64,000 nt of DNA. Origin: Byssothecium circinans. Lineage: Eukaryota > Ascomycota > Dothideomycetes > Pleosporales > Massarinaceae. The position numbers were made by a program, and so were the translations under genes. The stretch's first letter is position 1. Every line of letters starts with the position of its first letter. The notes below the pieces were generated by a model. That model searched no databases. It saw only the letters and a program-made list of their open reading frames with translations, and was not told the origin of the DNA. Positions 11,776-25,409 of this stretch are shown piece by piece. The stretch covers positions 62,001 to 126,000 of the forward strand of contig ML976995.1 of NCBI GenBank assembly GCA_010015675.1, read 5' to 3'.

Positions 11776-14700
11776 GCTTTGCGCTGGCTTGCACTTGCAA
11801 GGCGAGAAGAGGCAAAGGCGCCGACTAACAAGGGCACGAAAGGCGCGGAGTGTTGGCGGCGAGGCTGGAGAGGGGCATGAGACTGCGCGCGCGGGCGTGG
11901 GAAGGGTTGGCGGTGGACGTGGACGGGAGGAGTGAGGGTCGCTGGGAGTCTATGCGGGCAGGCACGCAGGCACGCAGGCACGGCTGGTGGTGAGGAAAGA
12001 ACGTGGGAAGGGCAGGAGCGGGAGCGGGAGCAGCAGGAGCAAGAGAAGGACAAATAATAATGGGCGGCCGGGTGGCAGTCTAGTATTAATTAATGCTGGC
12101 CCGGCCCAAGTACCTCTCCCCTCCCCTCCCCAGTACGGGGCCCACCCGCTGCTGTGGTCAGGACTCAGAGCGCCTGATTCTTGTCAGAACGGACGTAACG
12201 CGTAACGCCCACCCCCCAGGCGCCGTCGGGGGAGCCCCTGTAGTGGCACGGCACGAGCGCGAGACGGACGGTGGGTGCTGGGCTCAGGCCAACGCCGACC
12301 CAGTTGGCGTGCACTGTGCAGTGGCATGCGCTGTCCTCCCGGCGGCGCCAGAAGCCAGAAGACGCCCGAAGCGGCTTTTGGCCAGGAATACAGAAGCCCT
12401 GCCCTTGCAACCCGGAGCAGCAGTCGTATGGGGCTAGTGCGCGCTGCAACTAGAGCCTTACCTTCCATCTCCCACACCCTCGGGTTTTCTGACTAAATCA
12501 AGGCCAACATGGGGCGGGACGCACTCAGCAAGCCGCCCACGTCGCGAGACATGGACATGTGCTGGAACCGAGCCTGGCAACGAATAGATATCTGCCCTGA
12601 TGCCTCGCCCAATCGTTGCTCAGCCGCCCCTCCCAGAAGGTAGCCTCATTTATCCTCACGCTCAATCATAGAGACGCAGTCCACAGCTCTGGCTTTCAGG
12701 TGTGTAGGGTTGGCGAACGACTGCACACCATCCATCATAGCCTGTCATTTCTTTTTCCGTTGGTGGTGTGGTGTGGCGTTGGCTCACTTGAGGTGTATGA
12801 CTGCTATGACCATGGCTGCAGGAGTTCCAGCTCGAATCAGTCAGATTGCACATTGAGACTCGCCAGGCTGACGAACAAGTGCTCCATATGCTGGCATCGT
12901 TGCTGTCGCTGCTGTCGTTTCATCTCCGATGCATGCACCAAGACGTCGAGTCCCAATGGTGGAGAGTACGGTACCGTGGGTCCGCAGCGCCGCGAACATT
13001 ATTCAACCTTGGGGAAATGCCGGCCCATGCAGTTCGACATGTAATGCACTCTCTTCCCACGCGCGGTTCCGTGTCCGGCCTTCTCACTGCAAGCAGGCAC
13101 AACATGTCCTGCGGAGCCGAGTCGACCTGTCTGTGTCGAGCCTAAAATGCCCCGATGCTATGGTAAGAGGCGAACGTCAGCGCCACAATCCTAGAAAACT
13201 TTGAACCGCGGAAAGCGAATGCAACGTTGACAAAAGAGAGCCCTGCACATCTGTTTACAGAAAAGGGGTTCCTTTTCGGCGACTAGGTATAGGAGTGGGC
13301 CTGTAAGAGGGAACGCGCGGTCCGCGGTGGTCCTCGGACGCAAGGGCTCTCCATGTTGACGGCCGGATCAAGATTGTCGCTTATGTACGCTTTAAACCCA
13401 AGCTCTTTCGTTCCTCGTCTAGATTATGAAGGCACAGGACGTGTGCATGCAAACCACAGTTCTGCTCGTGATACGAGGACTGCAAGCCACGAACAACTGC
13501 GTCATTACTTACCGCCTCGCGCATTGTGCTTTGGGGCATGGCTTCTGGCGTAACATGGCAGCTAAGCGATTGACGCGACGAGAATGTGTGAACTTTAACG
13601 CCATGCACAACAAGTCCGCAAGTTCGCGAGAGGGATTGAGGGGAAGCAGACGAACATGATGGCCCCGAGAGACTGGTTCGTCCACCGGGGATCAGCCTGT
13701 CGGTGGACCTTGCGCTTACGGAGTTTTAGCTGCCGTCTCTCCATTCTCCTTGCGAGAGCGTTTTGGCCATGCTTTGTCAATAAAGTATCCGAATTCCGGA
13801 CACCGAAGCCGATATGCTAGTCTATCGGATAGAACTGTAGGTTCTCCCCCATGCAAGTAGGTGCATGGCAGTTGCAAACTCGAGAAATCCTCTATCAACT
13901 TGCGCATTGACAAAAAAGACGACGAGCTTGCCTGATGCTGCGGGGCACAGTGAAGCGACAGCGGCCCCAATTCTGGCTCCTCTGTTTGGGCATTGCTTGC
14001 GATGCACTCAGCCGGGCGAGTAGAATTCATAGAATGGCGGCGAGTGGTGGGTGTTGGTGAGATTGGGGCCGAGGAGGAGTAATGTGCTGTGAATTGTGCG
14101 TTTCGCCGACATGCACACCTTCCCGCTATGCTTCCAGCGCCCATCACGGCTGGCGCCGCGCATTCGTGTCTTTGAATTGGGAGAGGCCCGCTCGAACAGG
14201 GCGCTCAGGAACATCGGTGAATAGCTGCGACGGCATCTCACGCCACCGTGACGACGCAAGAAGAAGCTCTCAAGTGTGGGCGGGAAAAAGTGCGGGGATA
14301 GGACAGGAAGTCAGGTTGATGAAACTCGGCTGCTGCTAACACATATCGAGGCTTTCTCCGGTTCGTTCCCACATTGTCGGGTACAGAGAAAGGGAAACGT
14401 TACCGCTAGATTGGAAAATATGAGAGTCGGTCCGGTGGCCAGAGCGCCGTGCAAGCTCACCCGTCACCGGCCTTCCCCACTATTTCCACCGGTTGCAATT
14501 TGCAGGGCCTCTGTCATGGAAGTGCGCTCTTTTTGGGCAGGATGTGCTATTATCGAATGTGATGGTAGGGTTATGGTGGTCGCCTGGGAAGAGGATTGGC
14601 GGAACGCATAGCGGCAAAGAGATTTCCCTGTCTATATCAAGGCGCATAATCATTTTATGCATGATCTCGTAGACAACCGCAGCATCACACATCCGCCGTT

Positions 14701-17700
14701 TTGCTTATTCACCGATGGCAGCGGGAGCCCATCTACACGAAACACGAAGAACGGAGTGACACGAAGTTGGAACCCTGACCAAAAGGGCAGCGATGGGATT
14801 CGCGTGTTCGCTTATTAAAATGATTTGCGGCTAGCGCTTCCCATCTGCCCATCTGGTGCACTTGCAGTCCGACCCACGTTCAACTTGCCCTCCTTGAAAC
14901 GTAACCTTTTTTGTTGAAATCGGCATGTGGCAAAAGCGCTTATTCTTGGATCTAGATATGGGTAGATACATCTCCAGATATGCAAGGAACTCCACCTATC
15001 AGAGCGAACAACACCACCACCACATCGGCCGGTTACTGCAAGAATAGCCAGACTAGCGGTGTGCGGGCTACGTGGACGGGCGACAGAACTCTCAATAATA
15101 ATAATGTTTGCTTCCCGCCATTATTAGTTAATGAGGCCCACCTGGGCGATGCTTACACACAGGCATATTGCCCCCACGCGTCCGATGATCCCATTTCCAG
15201 CATATTGGGACCTTATCAAAGAAGGGGCAATCATCGCCACTAGTACTCATGTGAGTACAGTAGGGTATCAACACAAGGAAAAAACACGATAAGGATAAGG
15301 CGCACCGGCCTCGGAACTCGAACGACTTCGGATGAACGATTACGTAACCGGAGCGGATTAACCTGCGTCCGACATTGGGACCTTATAAACGCCCAGCATC
15401 TACCGGTGGGAAAGCAGCCTCCAATTTAAGCCTGTGGACGATCGTTTCGGCCAGCAGAACACACCGGTGCCCGCGACTCGCTCGTGCGCCAGCACCTATG
15501 GCTTTGCCCGTCGTTCCCAGCTGCGTACGCAACACCATGGACGTACGAATCCTGCATCCTGTTCGCCCCATGCGGAGAATTATCTTGTGGAATGGTTGAA
15601 CAGCCGCAGATGGGGCACCGTTACGACGCTCGCACAGTACATATTGCACGACGAAACACAACGACGGTTGCAGAGCGTACGAACCATTTCGCTTTGAGCT
15701 GTGCCGCTCCAGGACACCGGACGATCATCGGTTGAGTGAGGCTAGCATCGGAAACCTGCATGAGCATGAGCTGCGTACAAGGCAAATCTAAGCATTCCAA
15801 TAAAGGACAGCATACTTGGTATCGATTAAGCCGCGAAGAACCTCGTTAGCCCTCCTCCGGTCAACACGGCGCAAGAGCATTTCCCGCTCTTCAAGTACAT
15901 CTGTATTGCTACGCCTCGGGATACATAGCCGAAGAAAGAACATTTGATGTTGGTATCGGCCCTTCTGCATGATCGACCACTAGTACTACCTAGGTATGCT
16001 CAGAGGGACGTGACATACAATTAGGGCGCCTGGCCAGGAAGCATGCTCATTGGACCGACACGATCGATTGACCGTGAAATCTGGTCAAACTCATCTGTAA
16101 CTGTCACCGGTTTGTTTGTGACTCAGGCTTCAGCAGCGATCTCCTTCGATGGGCCAGCCCTACGTCCGTGACGTTGAATGGCCAACATAGCGTTTCTGTT
16201 TATTCGAAATTCCATCAAATACTCATAGAATTAACCCGAATTTTTCACTCCGCATTCTTTGGTATGCAAGATCAATACATCAAGTACAATCTAATAAATC
16301 AAAAGGAACCCTTGAAAAAGTTACACTGAATCATGGATGGCTCCAGCCTCGACAGCACCTGCATGGGAAAATGTCTACAAGTAACCCTGAAGCAGCCACT
16401 CCACGCTAGTTGTATAGCCGTAAGGGCGAAACTGACACGTGCTTTCCTCTATGGTCCAAAGACCAAAGGTGGATCCCTCTCGGTCTACTCCGAACAGAGG
16501 CCCCTTGTCCAGGAACGCCAATACGCTGGTTGCAGAATCGCTCTGGTTACACCCAAACGGTCTCCCGTGAAACTCGGAAAATAAAAGATTCGCCCCTTCA
16601 TACATTTAAGACCAGCATGGGCTAGGATGATGCGATATCAGCTCCGGAGCTTACCCGATGACTTCATGACTATATCGTTTAGGACATCCTCCCGTTATAT
16701 ATCCAGGTACCAAACGTTCTAGTACGGCCCATGCGGCTAACGTCCTCCGCCCACAACTACCGCCTAGGTTCGGAAACCCAGAAATGCAACGGGGAAGCGA
16801 TTGCCGCAATACCTTCGTTTGACTTTCCAAATCCATGCCCATGTCATGTTTCTAGAAGAAGGTGACCCCTCCACGGAGAGCATTCTAAATAACCGGTGGC
16901 TGCACATGATAGATCGGCTCAAGATCCCGCAACTCTCGATCTTGCTTCGCAGACTGCACCTCACCTGCAGCCAGTTGGCATATACAGCCCACCCCCAGCT
17001 CGAGTGCCTAGAGCGGTTCTCCTAATAATTGTTGATCAAACCTTCTTGCTATACCCTGCCATCACGCTAAAGCGCGCTAAAACGCTTGACCACAAGCGTT
17101 AAACGCCGCCACTAATCCAACTCACGGACACCCATAGAGAGGATTAGAGTAATCTAATTGATTGAGCCCCCTAGTCACAGAACCACGCTAGGCACCCGAG
17201 CCGGGGGAACGGGTGTTTCCATCAACGGGCCGAATACTCTCGTTAGTGCATGCGTACTTTTACCACGCCGCGACCGTCAGGAAAACGAACGCGCGAGAAT
17301 TGGAGAAATTCATATGATACGACAAGACTGGGTCGCCTTGATGAGCAATCTCCCGCTGAGGCGAATGGCGGCGCTTGAGTACCAAGTACACTACCGTGAG
17401 CACACAGGTCAATACGTGCACCAGACCCGCAAACAGAACAACGCTGGTGAACGACGGAGATGTAATATGGGAACAGTTACGTGGGTAATCAACTTATCAC
17501 TTTCGACCTCTTCCTCGGGTTCGCTTTCGAGTATGGTAGCAGTGCTAATACGCCTAGTGTTGACACTCTAAAAGTATCTTGGCTGATCCAGGTATCAACG
17601 ACGTTCGTGAGAAAGTCTCCGAAACATTCACTTTCATCAGACCCTTGCAAGAGCTATTCTTCTCCTCGTGACTACTGGTAAACTGCAACGGCAGAAGGCC

Positions 17701-19351
17701 GCCGAGGAGGGCGCATCTAGCTAGATTCCAAAACAGTAACTGCGCCATGAAAGCAACGCATTAGTCCCCTACCTACATGCCTTCGTCAAACGATCATACA
17801 GCTATCATGCTATAATGGACCCCCAGCCCAGGCGGCCCAAGAACGCCTCAATTAAAACTCAAGATCGCGAAGATGCAGCCTGCAACTTACTCAATGCGAA
17901 AGGAAAGAATCCCCTAGGTATCCCATGCGCTCCCAACAACTCCCGAAATTTGCAGTCATCAGGCATGGTAATCGCTGCTGTAACTTAGACTACAATGCCT
18001 AAACTGGTAATACCTAGGGACTTTGCCACATGGGCAGACTCTGCATGTAAAGTGGAGAACACGTTCGCGACACGAGACCTGTAGCCGCCCCGCCGGTACG
18101 GTAAGTTTGAGCTATCGTAATTGCGGTACCTCCTATCACAGCTAGTCCTCCGTAACGGCTCTGATCAGGATCGTCGTTGGGGTGGGGAAAGTGGAGATTC
18201 TGCGGGTTCGTTGGTTATCCTATCATGAGTGATGTATGTATGCGTACGTGGACTTGGGGATGAGCCTATGAGGTGATGGATGGGTGGATATATATAATCA
18301 CAGTTAGGTAGACGCTTGATGGGAACTCCTGCATGTATTTGAGGTCATGTGCTCATGTGCTTTGACGGCAAACGCCTCGCAACCGCCCAGTAGTCCTTTG
18401 GTGGAGATGGGTACTGAGTTGATGGTCTCGTCTTGTCACGGTAGAGGGAACTTAGGAATTAGCTCATGAGATCCGGTGAAGTGGTCGTCATGCGAACATC
18501 CTCCACCCGAGTCTTGTCCATCGGCAGATGTCATCCTCGGATCTGGTCTTGCCATCAGTCCCGTTATAGTTTTTTCGAGGAATCAGCTCAAGAGACCCAT
18601 TGAAATGGATGACCGACTTTTACCGCCCAGCTCCACTTGCATCGGAGTCAACTCCATCAACAAAATTTATCCTCGCATGCGCTCCCGCCATTAGTCCCGT
18701 TCAAAATATTCGAGAAACAAGCTCATCGGATCCGGGGAACTGGTTCATAACTTCTACCGCACATGCACACACAGGCCGACTTTCGCCGGACCTTCTCCAA
18801 CCGTGGGATTATATTTACGGATTTTGCCGAGACTGCGACTAGCAATAGCGGCCTCGTTACCAAAACTGGCACATCTACTGTACCCTGCTATTTGTATTTC
18901 TGACAGGTAGCTATGCATTTGGTTTCAAATTTAGGCACTAACTTGTATATACTACACGGTTGAAGATAAGTATAGCTTTACATGTCCTACATGTAAGAGC
19001 TTTTGTCGGAGATGGTACTACTGCTGTGCGAATCTGACGACTCTTTCGTAGGCAACCTCGCGAAAGAACTACGAAGACGAAAGCTCCATTCACCCTTAGA
19101 TATTGGACGTGAAGTACACTATACAGGCTATATCTAGCAACAAAATCATCTCACTGTGGAGTGTCGGCACCGTCATGCCTCATAACTAGAAGTCCTTGCA
19201 ATGAACTCAGATATAAGCGCAGGTTACTGTCAATGTTTGGGACCAAAAACGATTAAGCAATACAATATCTTCCATAATTGCTTTCACAACGACTTAGTTC
19301 AATACAATTTGTAAAGTTGCAAATGATCTCCATATCGATCCCGCAATCCCC
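11776..19351. other. Gene-poor stretch of 7.6 kb
   Basis: No exon chain, domain or RNA gene could be supported on either strand. The first 300 bp upstream of the LaeA-like gene are GC-rich with short tandem units (three copies of an 8-bp GCAGGCAC-type unit near 11956-11982). Minus-strand frames at 14147-13716 and 16605-16375 are the longest with any protein-like look, but I recognise neither. A degenerate tandem repeat lies at 18462-18790. The stretch contains many stop codons in all frames in its second half. Confidence 0.45.
18462..18790. repeat. Degenerate tandem repeat, about 124-135 bp period
   Basis: Three related units begin with GCTCATGAGATCCGGTGAAG (18462), GCTCAAGAGACCCATTGAAA (18586) and GCTCATCGGATCCGGGGAAC (18721). 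The tail of the first two units also matches: a CCATCAGTCCCGTT-like block near 18552 and CCATTAGTCCCGTT near 18689, each followed by a T/A-rich patch and TTCGAG. The units differ by many substitutions, so the array is old or was mutated. Confidence 0.6.
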
Positions 19352-21271
19352 CTAGATCTTCCCTTCCAAATACCTCCGCGCCGCAATCGGCGCCTGATAC
19401 TTCTTCCCACCATGAACAAACCACCACCCCGACGTCAGCACCACAACACCCACAAGGATAACGCTATTATAATTCATAGCCTCCGTCGAAGTCGGAAGTC
19501 CGAATGCTGAAATGACTCGTTAACACCATCCCACCTTAGTCCCGCATTCGCAGTTTTAATGAGGGTAATACTTACGGAAGCAATACATAATGTCGAAGAA
19601 CACAATCAGCAACACCGCTGCAGCATTAACGATATAGCCTGCAGACCCCATATGGAACGGTCCCTTGGGCATATTCTTCCTCCCTGTAAAGAGATTCGGC
19701 GCGATAGCCAGCACATACGACACCGACGTCAAGATAATAAACGAACCCGCTAGATCCGTAAAAGCAGTCTGGCTACCCAGTGGTATTGCGCCCAGGCCAA
19801 TCGAAATCACGGCACATAGAAGCGTCGCAGGGATGGGGCAACTGAGGTCCTCGTTGACGGAAGAGAAGAGGCGGTGGAAAGGTGTGGCGTTATCGCGAGC
19901 GAGCGACCACCAGATACGACCGCAGGTGAGTAGGGTTCCGACGAGGCAGATTAGCAGGGAGGAGAAGACGATGAGGAGGAGGCAGAATGTTCCGCCTTTG
20001 GTTCCGGTAGCTTGGGCGTAGATTGCGGCGAGGGGGAAGGATCCGTTGCTGTTGATCACGGCGTCGAGATCAGTGATGGAATAGAAGAGGGAGATGCCGA
20101 AGAAGAAGGCGCCTAAGTCGCGTTAGTCTTGGATTGGCCTTTTAACGCGCATAGGAGGCTGGTTTGGCGATGCTTCTTTCAAGATGTGGGAAGCATCACT
20201 GACAGTATGTCGAGAAAAGGCGTGAATTAACTTACTCAGAAATCCCAGTCCGACCTGAGCAAACACACCCTTTGGCAGATCCCTCTCCGGTCTTGGTAGT
20301 TCTTCAGCAAGATGCGTGATTGCGTCCACAGTCCCGATCGTGAACGCGCCGTTCAGCACCCCGGTCAAGAAAGCCACCCCGTTCCCCCATCCCGTGATGT
20401 TCTCAAAGTCTCTCCACACAAACGCACTACTCGCGTGTCTATCCGGCATCGCCGCTAGCACAATGATTGTCACCAGCCCTCCTCCGATTACCAATACCAT
20501 ACCCGCATCCTGCAGCATCGGGATCAATCGGTTCGCGAAAACACATGTCAGTGTTACGGTGACCGTGATGAGTATGTATGCAATGTAGACGTGCCAGGGC
20601 TGTATTTCCAACGAGGGGTGGAAGATGGCGTATAGTTGGACGGCGACGTTCGAGCATATTTGCGTGATGGAGGCGAGGTCGAAGAGCCAGCCGAAGAAGT
20701 TTATGCTGCCGGCGAAGAATCCAAGCCTGGATGTTGGCATACATAGTCAGTATCTGTCTGGAATAAACGCCATATGCTGGCACTCACACGCGACCATAAT
20801 TTATGCCAGGGGTTATAGAGGCGTAGTGATAAACGCCGCCGGAGGATGGAATAGCTGAGGCTAACTGAGAGATTGTATGGTTAGCTCATCCTGCTTGCAA
20901 TCACGTAGCTTGAGATGATACTCACCTCTGCGATACATGCTCCAACAACCGCGTAGTATGAGCAAGCCACGATCAATTCGTACAGGACACCCGGCGGACC
21001 TCCGTTTGCTACATCTTGTCAGTATAAATCCTCTTTGATATCTTCATGTTTTCCATTACTTACCAATGGAGATGGTCACCGAGCCACCAAGCGCAATCCA
21101 AGCATTGTCAACTGTGAGCGCCAGAGCACAAATTGCAATCAGTCCATACTGCCTCTTCAACTGATCCTTATGACCGGACGCGTTTACGACGACCTGACCC
21201 ACTCCTACATCGACTGACCCCTCTTCACTCGGGATGGTCTTTTCCTCGGTAAGATCTGGGGATCCCGACAT
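19352..21271 (-). CDS. APC-superfamily amino acid/choline-type permease
   Basis: Six exons: 21271-21064, 21008-20926, 20864-20788, 20726-20236, 20112-19576 and 19506-19352; 1551 nt, 516 residues, normal for the family. The N-terminal signature HKDQLKRQYGLIAICALAL leads into TM1 (GGSVTISIANGGPPGVLYEL), then SAIPSSGGVYHYASI, and further hydrophobic segments; the last are ILTSVSYVLAIAPN and VLLIVFFDIMYCFPFG. This is the fungal branch of plasma-membrane amino acid/GABA/choline transporters. Substrate cannot be read from the sequence. ATG 21271 (MSGSPDLTEEK) was chosen because it gives the usual short acidic cytosolic tail; an in-frame ATG at 21358 would add 29 residues. All introns are GT-AG, 55-125 nt. 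Confidence 0.9.
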
Positions 21272-22940
21272 TATGAATGTTGTCGCGTGCAGTTCGAAGT
21301 GATGCGAATTGGAAGTGTGCACGCCTCGGGTGCTCGATCCAGACACTTCTTTACCCAAGGGGAGTCAGGAAAGCAGGCCAATTCTTCAATTTATCCACCT
21401 ATTTCAGTAGCCCGTCTAGCAACGATGTGAAAACTAGGCACCCAGACCTTTATGTACGATGTGAAAATAACTATCATCGAAACGTAAAAGGCCCCTCTGG
21501 AAAGCCCGAGAACAGATAAGCACAACGACGTAACCACATTCAAAATACCTTCTTATCTCTCTCGTACTTGTAGACTTTGAACTGCCGTACTAAGCGTTGT
21601 ATAGTTCACCCCTGGGTGCGTAGCGTGGTTTTGTCACTAGGGTCAGCTAATCAGATTACCCTTATCACCCTTATTAATGCCTGTAAGACGGATCAGTACC
21701 CGCGTTTTAACTCTTGTACTTGGCGGATTAGCACAGTTTAGAGGGATCGCAAGGGTCTAGTAAGGAAAATCAGCGAATTAAACTTTAAGACTGTAATGTT
21801 TAGCCTAGCAGGCCTAGCACGGTCAAATATCGTGGGGTTTGGGGCTTGCGGGCACCAGAACGCGGGAAGAGAAAGCTAAGGTTCCTCCCACGCTTGATGA
21901 TTGCTTCGTCAGAACGCGTATATACGAGGGATTGCTGGGCTATATCATGCACTGCATCAATCTGATAGGTTGGTTCTGGCCTGCCTTATCAGCAACCCAA
22001 GCACAGTCCAGATAAGGTTGCCTGTCATCGACATCTTCATGCTGTTCCCTCCGAGGATCTGGAGCTGTCGCCGTCTCTAACGGGTCATAGACTAGCAAGT
22101 GGTGCAAATATGCCTGTGGATGCGATGGAAAATTTAGGAGATAGGGCGTTATTGAGATACGTGTGAGCAATTGCTATTTGCAATTACGACGGAGTGATAA
22201 GTCTGAAGGCCACATTGTGTTAAAGTGTTGCTAGAACTCGGGGGAAAAAGACTAATAGCGTGATGTGATGACGGTGATGAAGTAGCAGAGAGAAAAGCTA
22301 AGGATGGTGGTGGCATTTTCGTTCGTGGGTGTAGACTTCCTATTTGGGTAATTTTACTTATCTTATCAGATCTTACTGTTAGGTGTCGATCGCTGTGCTC
22401 CGACCTGATCGCCGCACGGACCACAATTTAATTATCCAAAAAATGTTCTCAGATCCAGCACAATTACTTGGGGCCCGTGCGTATTTTTGTAGGTCGCAAC
22501 CACACCCCGTTCAACCCATCATTCAAACGTCGCGCATCACTTCAGCACGTTTTCTTGAATCAAATACGAATTCATTTATTTGATCTAGAATTTCAAATTC
22601 CTCTAAATCGTCGCACAGCCTGCCGTACAGTAACAGTTACACTTCTGTAATTGTCCCGCTCGCGGCTCTGACATGAGTTCAGATGATGGTCCATCAACAT
22701 ATTACCAAGTGTCATGGCCCCTCTTTGTATCTCTATGCGTTGATTCGACGCGGAAACTACTCGCTTCCAATGCTTCAAAGAGCCTTCCTGAACCTCCAGG
22801 TTGTCCGCCTCCTGCAAAGCTGTTGTCCTCCCACGACGTTCCCGCTCCATTCTCCCTTGATAACTTCATCAAGCGCTCTACCAGAGTTCTAACAGGCAAC
22901 TTAACATGGAATTGCTACTGCCGCCCCGCGAGAGGCCCGG
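21272..22940. other. Intergenic, 1.7 kb
   Basis: 5' region of the permease on the left. No supported gene; plus-strand ORFs at 22673-23209 are the mirror of the F-box-like gene or random. Confidence 0.4.
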
Positions 22941-23841
22941 TCACTCCAGCCAGCCTTCTATCCACTCCTCTTCCTTCATCTGCGCCAGCGAGGGGACATA
23001 GCACTCCAAACCATATCCATAAAAGTTCACGGGCAGAGGAACGACGGGAGAGCCAGAGTGGTGGCACAATGATCGCGCTTGGAAAGCTGGTAGCTCACCA
23101 GCGCACACCACCGCGATCTTGCGCTCGTGAAGCCGGTTGTTCAAGGCATGCAGATCAGCTCCAAGCGCCCAATGCCGTCCAATACCAGATATGTCGGAAG
23201 TGTACTTGACGATTTCAATCCATTTGAAGCCGTCGAGGTTGACCTTTGGGGTAATGTGATTCGTCAGGTCACCATACCTCAGCTGGTGACCGGCTTGGTG
23301 AACGAATTTCGCGAGGAATCGGCTGGAGCGTTTACTCTCGAGCGTATTGCGCAGTCGTCCTTCGAAGAGTTTCGCGATGGTCAGACATGGGCCCCACCCA
23401 AGCTTAAAATCCTCCAAAACATCGTACTGTTTCGTCGCTGCGCGAACGATGGCGTCGAGCATGCGGCCTTCCCTGCGACCACTCACGCCATCAAGGAGAC
23501 GCGACGGACAGTCAAGGATGAAATTCTTCTTCATGGTTTCCACGATAGCGCGGGCTTCATGGTTGATTGTCCCACAGGTGGCAAGGATCGCGACGGGTAC
23601 TGATCTAACGATGAACGTGATGCGATGGGATGATTCGTCAGGATGTCGGACTTGATGATGCTTGATTTTACGCGGCAATCGCTCATATACCATGACTACA
23701 TAAAGAAACACATTTGTTAGTGGACGCTATAAGTCTCGCTCAAATCCGCTACGTACGACGTATCTCCTTTGGCAGGTCAAGGAAGCGGAAAGGTTCTGTT
23801 GGAACGGTGGTCTTCATGATGAAATGGGGAAGTGGATTCAT
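22941..23841 (-). CDS. Fungal protein with N-terminal F-box-like motif
   Basis: Two exons, 23841-23757 and 23695-22941, joined across a 61-nt intron (GTACGT...TGTAG); 840 nt, 279 residues. Splicing creates FRFLDLPKEIRLMVYERLPR, the F-box-like opening of many ascomycete proteins (LDLP.EIR..VYE.L). The middle part reads VPVAILATCGTINHEAR, also typical of this group, where a residue-conserved ILxTCrxIxxEA segment follows the motif. The C-terminal half (KVNLDGFKWIEIVKYTSDI) has no motif I recognise. Such proteins may be substrate receptors of SCF ubiquitin ligases, but most are uncharacterised. ATG 23817 is an in-frame alternative start. Confidence 0.75.
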
Positions 23842-24814
23842 GGCGATTCAAGGTTGCACCTTGTGTCGTGTGCTGTAGTCTGGAGTGTTTTTGGAGGGGT
23901 GAAGAGTGTTATGAACGAACAGTGGGGTGGGCGAAGCTGAGGCACAGCCGGCGGGGATTCATCCTGTTGCCTGACACTAAACTAACTCGAGGGTGAAGTG
24001 TGGCTTGACTCCGGCGGCTTACCTCAGGCACTATCTTTAGAAGTGTCCTGGGGCCGATTTTGAACAGAGTTGGAATTTTGGGGAATATCGGAGGACTTGA
24101 AGATGTCCATCAAAGGTGAGAACATCTAGCGAATGCACAAGTGATTCCACGTGCACATGAGCTGAGCAACTGGTGAACGCTAAGATTGATCTGGTTAGTG
24201 TCAGCTTATCACCTAAATTGGCAGCTTCGGCTCTCTCAGGTCTCACCATTCCATCAGACGCCTCAGACGCCTCAGACGCCGCATCGAAAGTTATTTCTTT
24301 CCATCCAATATTGACTATTAAAGACGTGAACTTCATCAATTATACGTTATGCCATGCCGGCTGCTACTGACGGCAGCTGGCTATATTATACATCACGATC
24401 GTTGCCCCGCTTCACGAGACACAACCTGCATGGTCGAAAATCTTCAGCAGCTCTTGTCCTGCTTGGCTCAACGCCTTTAGACCAGACCAGACCAGATGAC
24501 TGGGCCTACGTGCAACTATAGGCTGGTGGCGCAAAGCCTAGCAATACCTGTTTTCGCACGCCTCACCGCGATATAATGTCGCTGTCTTCGGAGTGCTGCG
24601 GATGCTCCCACATGACATGAATATTGACAGCATAGGCGACAACCGTAACGTGTACAGTTCATCGATGGGCATCTCGTCAAGCTGGCCGCACGCGAGCAGT
24701 GGAAGCCAATCCATGATAACAGAGTGGCGCCACCAGTCACATGCAGTTTGTTCAAATCGTCAACCGTGGTATTAGTTGAAGTCGACTTCAATAACGACCT
24801 TTGAGACAGTTCTG
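23842..24814. other. Intergenic, about 1 kb
   Basis: Divergent promoter space between the F-box-like gene (-) and the RING gene (+). A short 9-bp tandem (AGACGCCTC units) sits at about 24256-24281. Nothing else supported. Confidence 0.4.
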
Positions 24815-25409
24815 ATGGCGAACGACACGAATTCATCGACTTCCGCGTTAGACAAGGAAGGAAGCGGCGCCATCATCGTGATACTGCCTGCACTTTTTGC
24901 GCTTGTCGTTATCATCCTTTTGACCGTGTAAGATCCACCTAGAATTGATATTTGAATCGTGCTAATGTCAAGTCTAGCGTGTGTATTCTCCCCCGCCTCT
25001 CCAATAGTAACAACGAGGCGCAAGAGAAATACCGCAGGGAACGTCTCCAGTCACTCGAGAACAACGTTCGGGTTGAGCAATTCGTCGATTGGGCCAAGAA
25101 AGAGCAAAGGTCGCGTCCCGAGGTATCCTTCTCGACGGTGCTATGGTGAGTATGAGCCCTTCATTGATGGAAAAAGAAGAGGCGTTGATGCTGTTGTCTA
25201 GCGTAATCTGTCTCGAAGACTTCGACGAGGCTTCCCAGATTCGCGGGCTCGGATGTCACCATGTCTTCCACCAAGTGTGCCTCGATAATTGGTTCGCCCG
25301 TTGGAACGAATACTGCCCGCTTTGCCATGGACCCATCATTCCCGGCGAGAAGAGGTTACACAAGAAAAGACGTTGGGACGAACCACCGCCCGTAGCGTTC
25401 ATGATCTGA
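24815..25409 (+). CDS. Membrane-anchored RING-H2 finger protein (putative E3 ubiquitin ligase)
   Basis: Three exons, 24815-24927, 24978-25145 and 25202-25409; 489 nt, 162 residues. Residues about 18-40 form one hydrophobic helix (GAIIVILPALFALVVIILLT). A charged linker (ERLQSLENNVRVEQFV) follows, then a C-terminal RING-H2 domain: CVICLEDF, GCHHVFHQVC and YCPLC, fitting C-x2-C...C-x-H-x2-H-x2-C...C-x2-C. The first zinc Cys codon exists only after splicing of intron 2 (TG|C), which strongly supports that junction. Such proteins ubiquitinate targets at endomembranes; substrates are unknown. The basic tail KRLHKKRRWDEPPP is unusual. Introns are 50 and 56 nt. Confidence 0.85.

Noticed and set aside
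15300..15380. tRNA-like B-box sequence (GTTCGAGTTCC on the minus strand)
   Set aside because: No matching acceptor stem, anticodon arm or A box.
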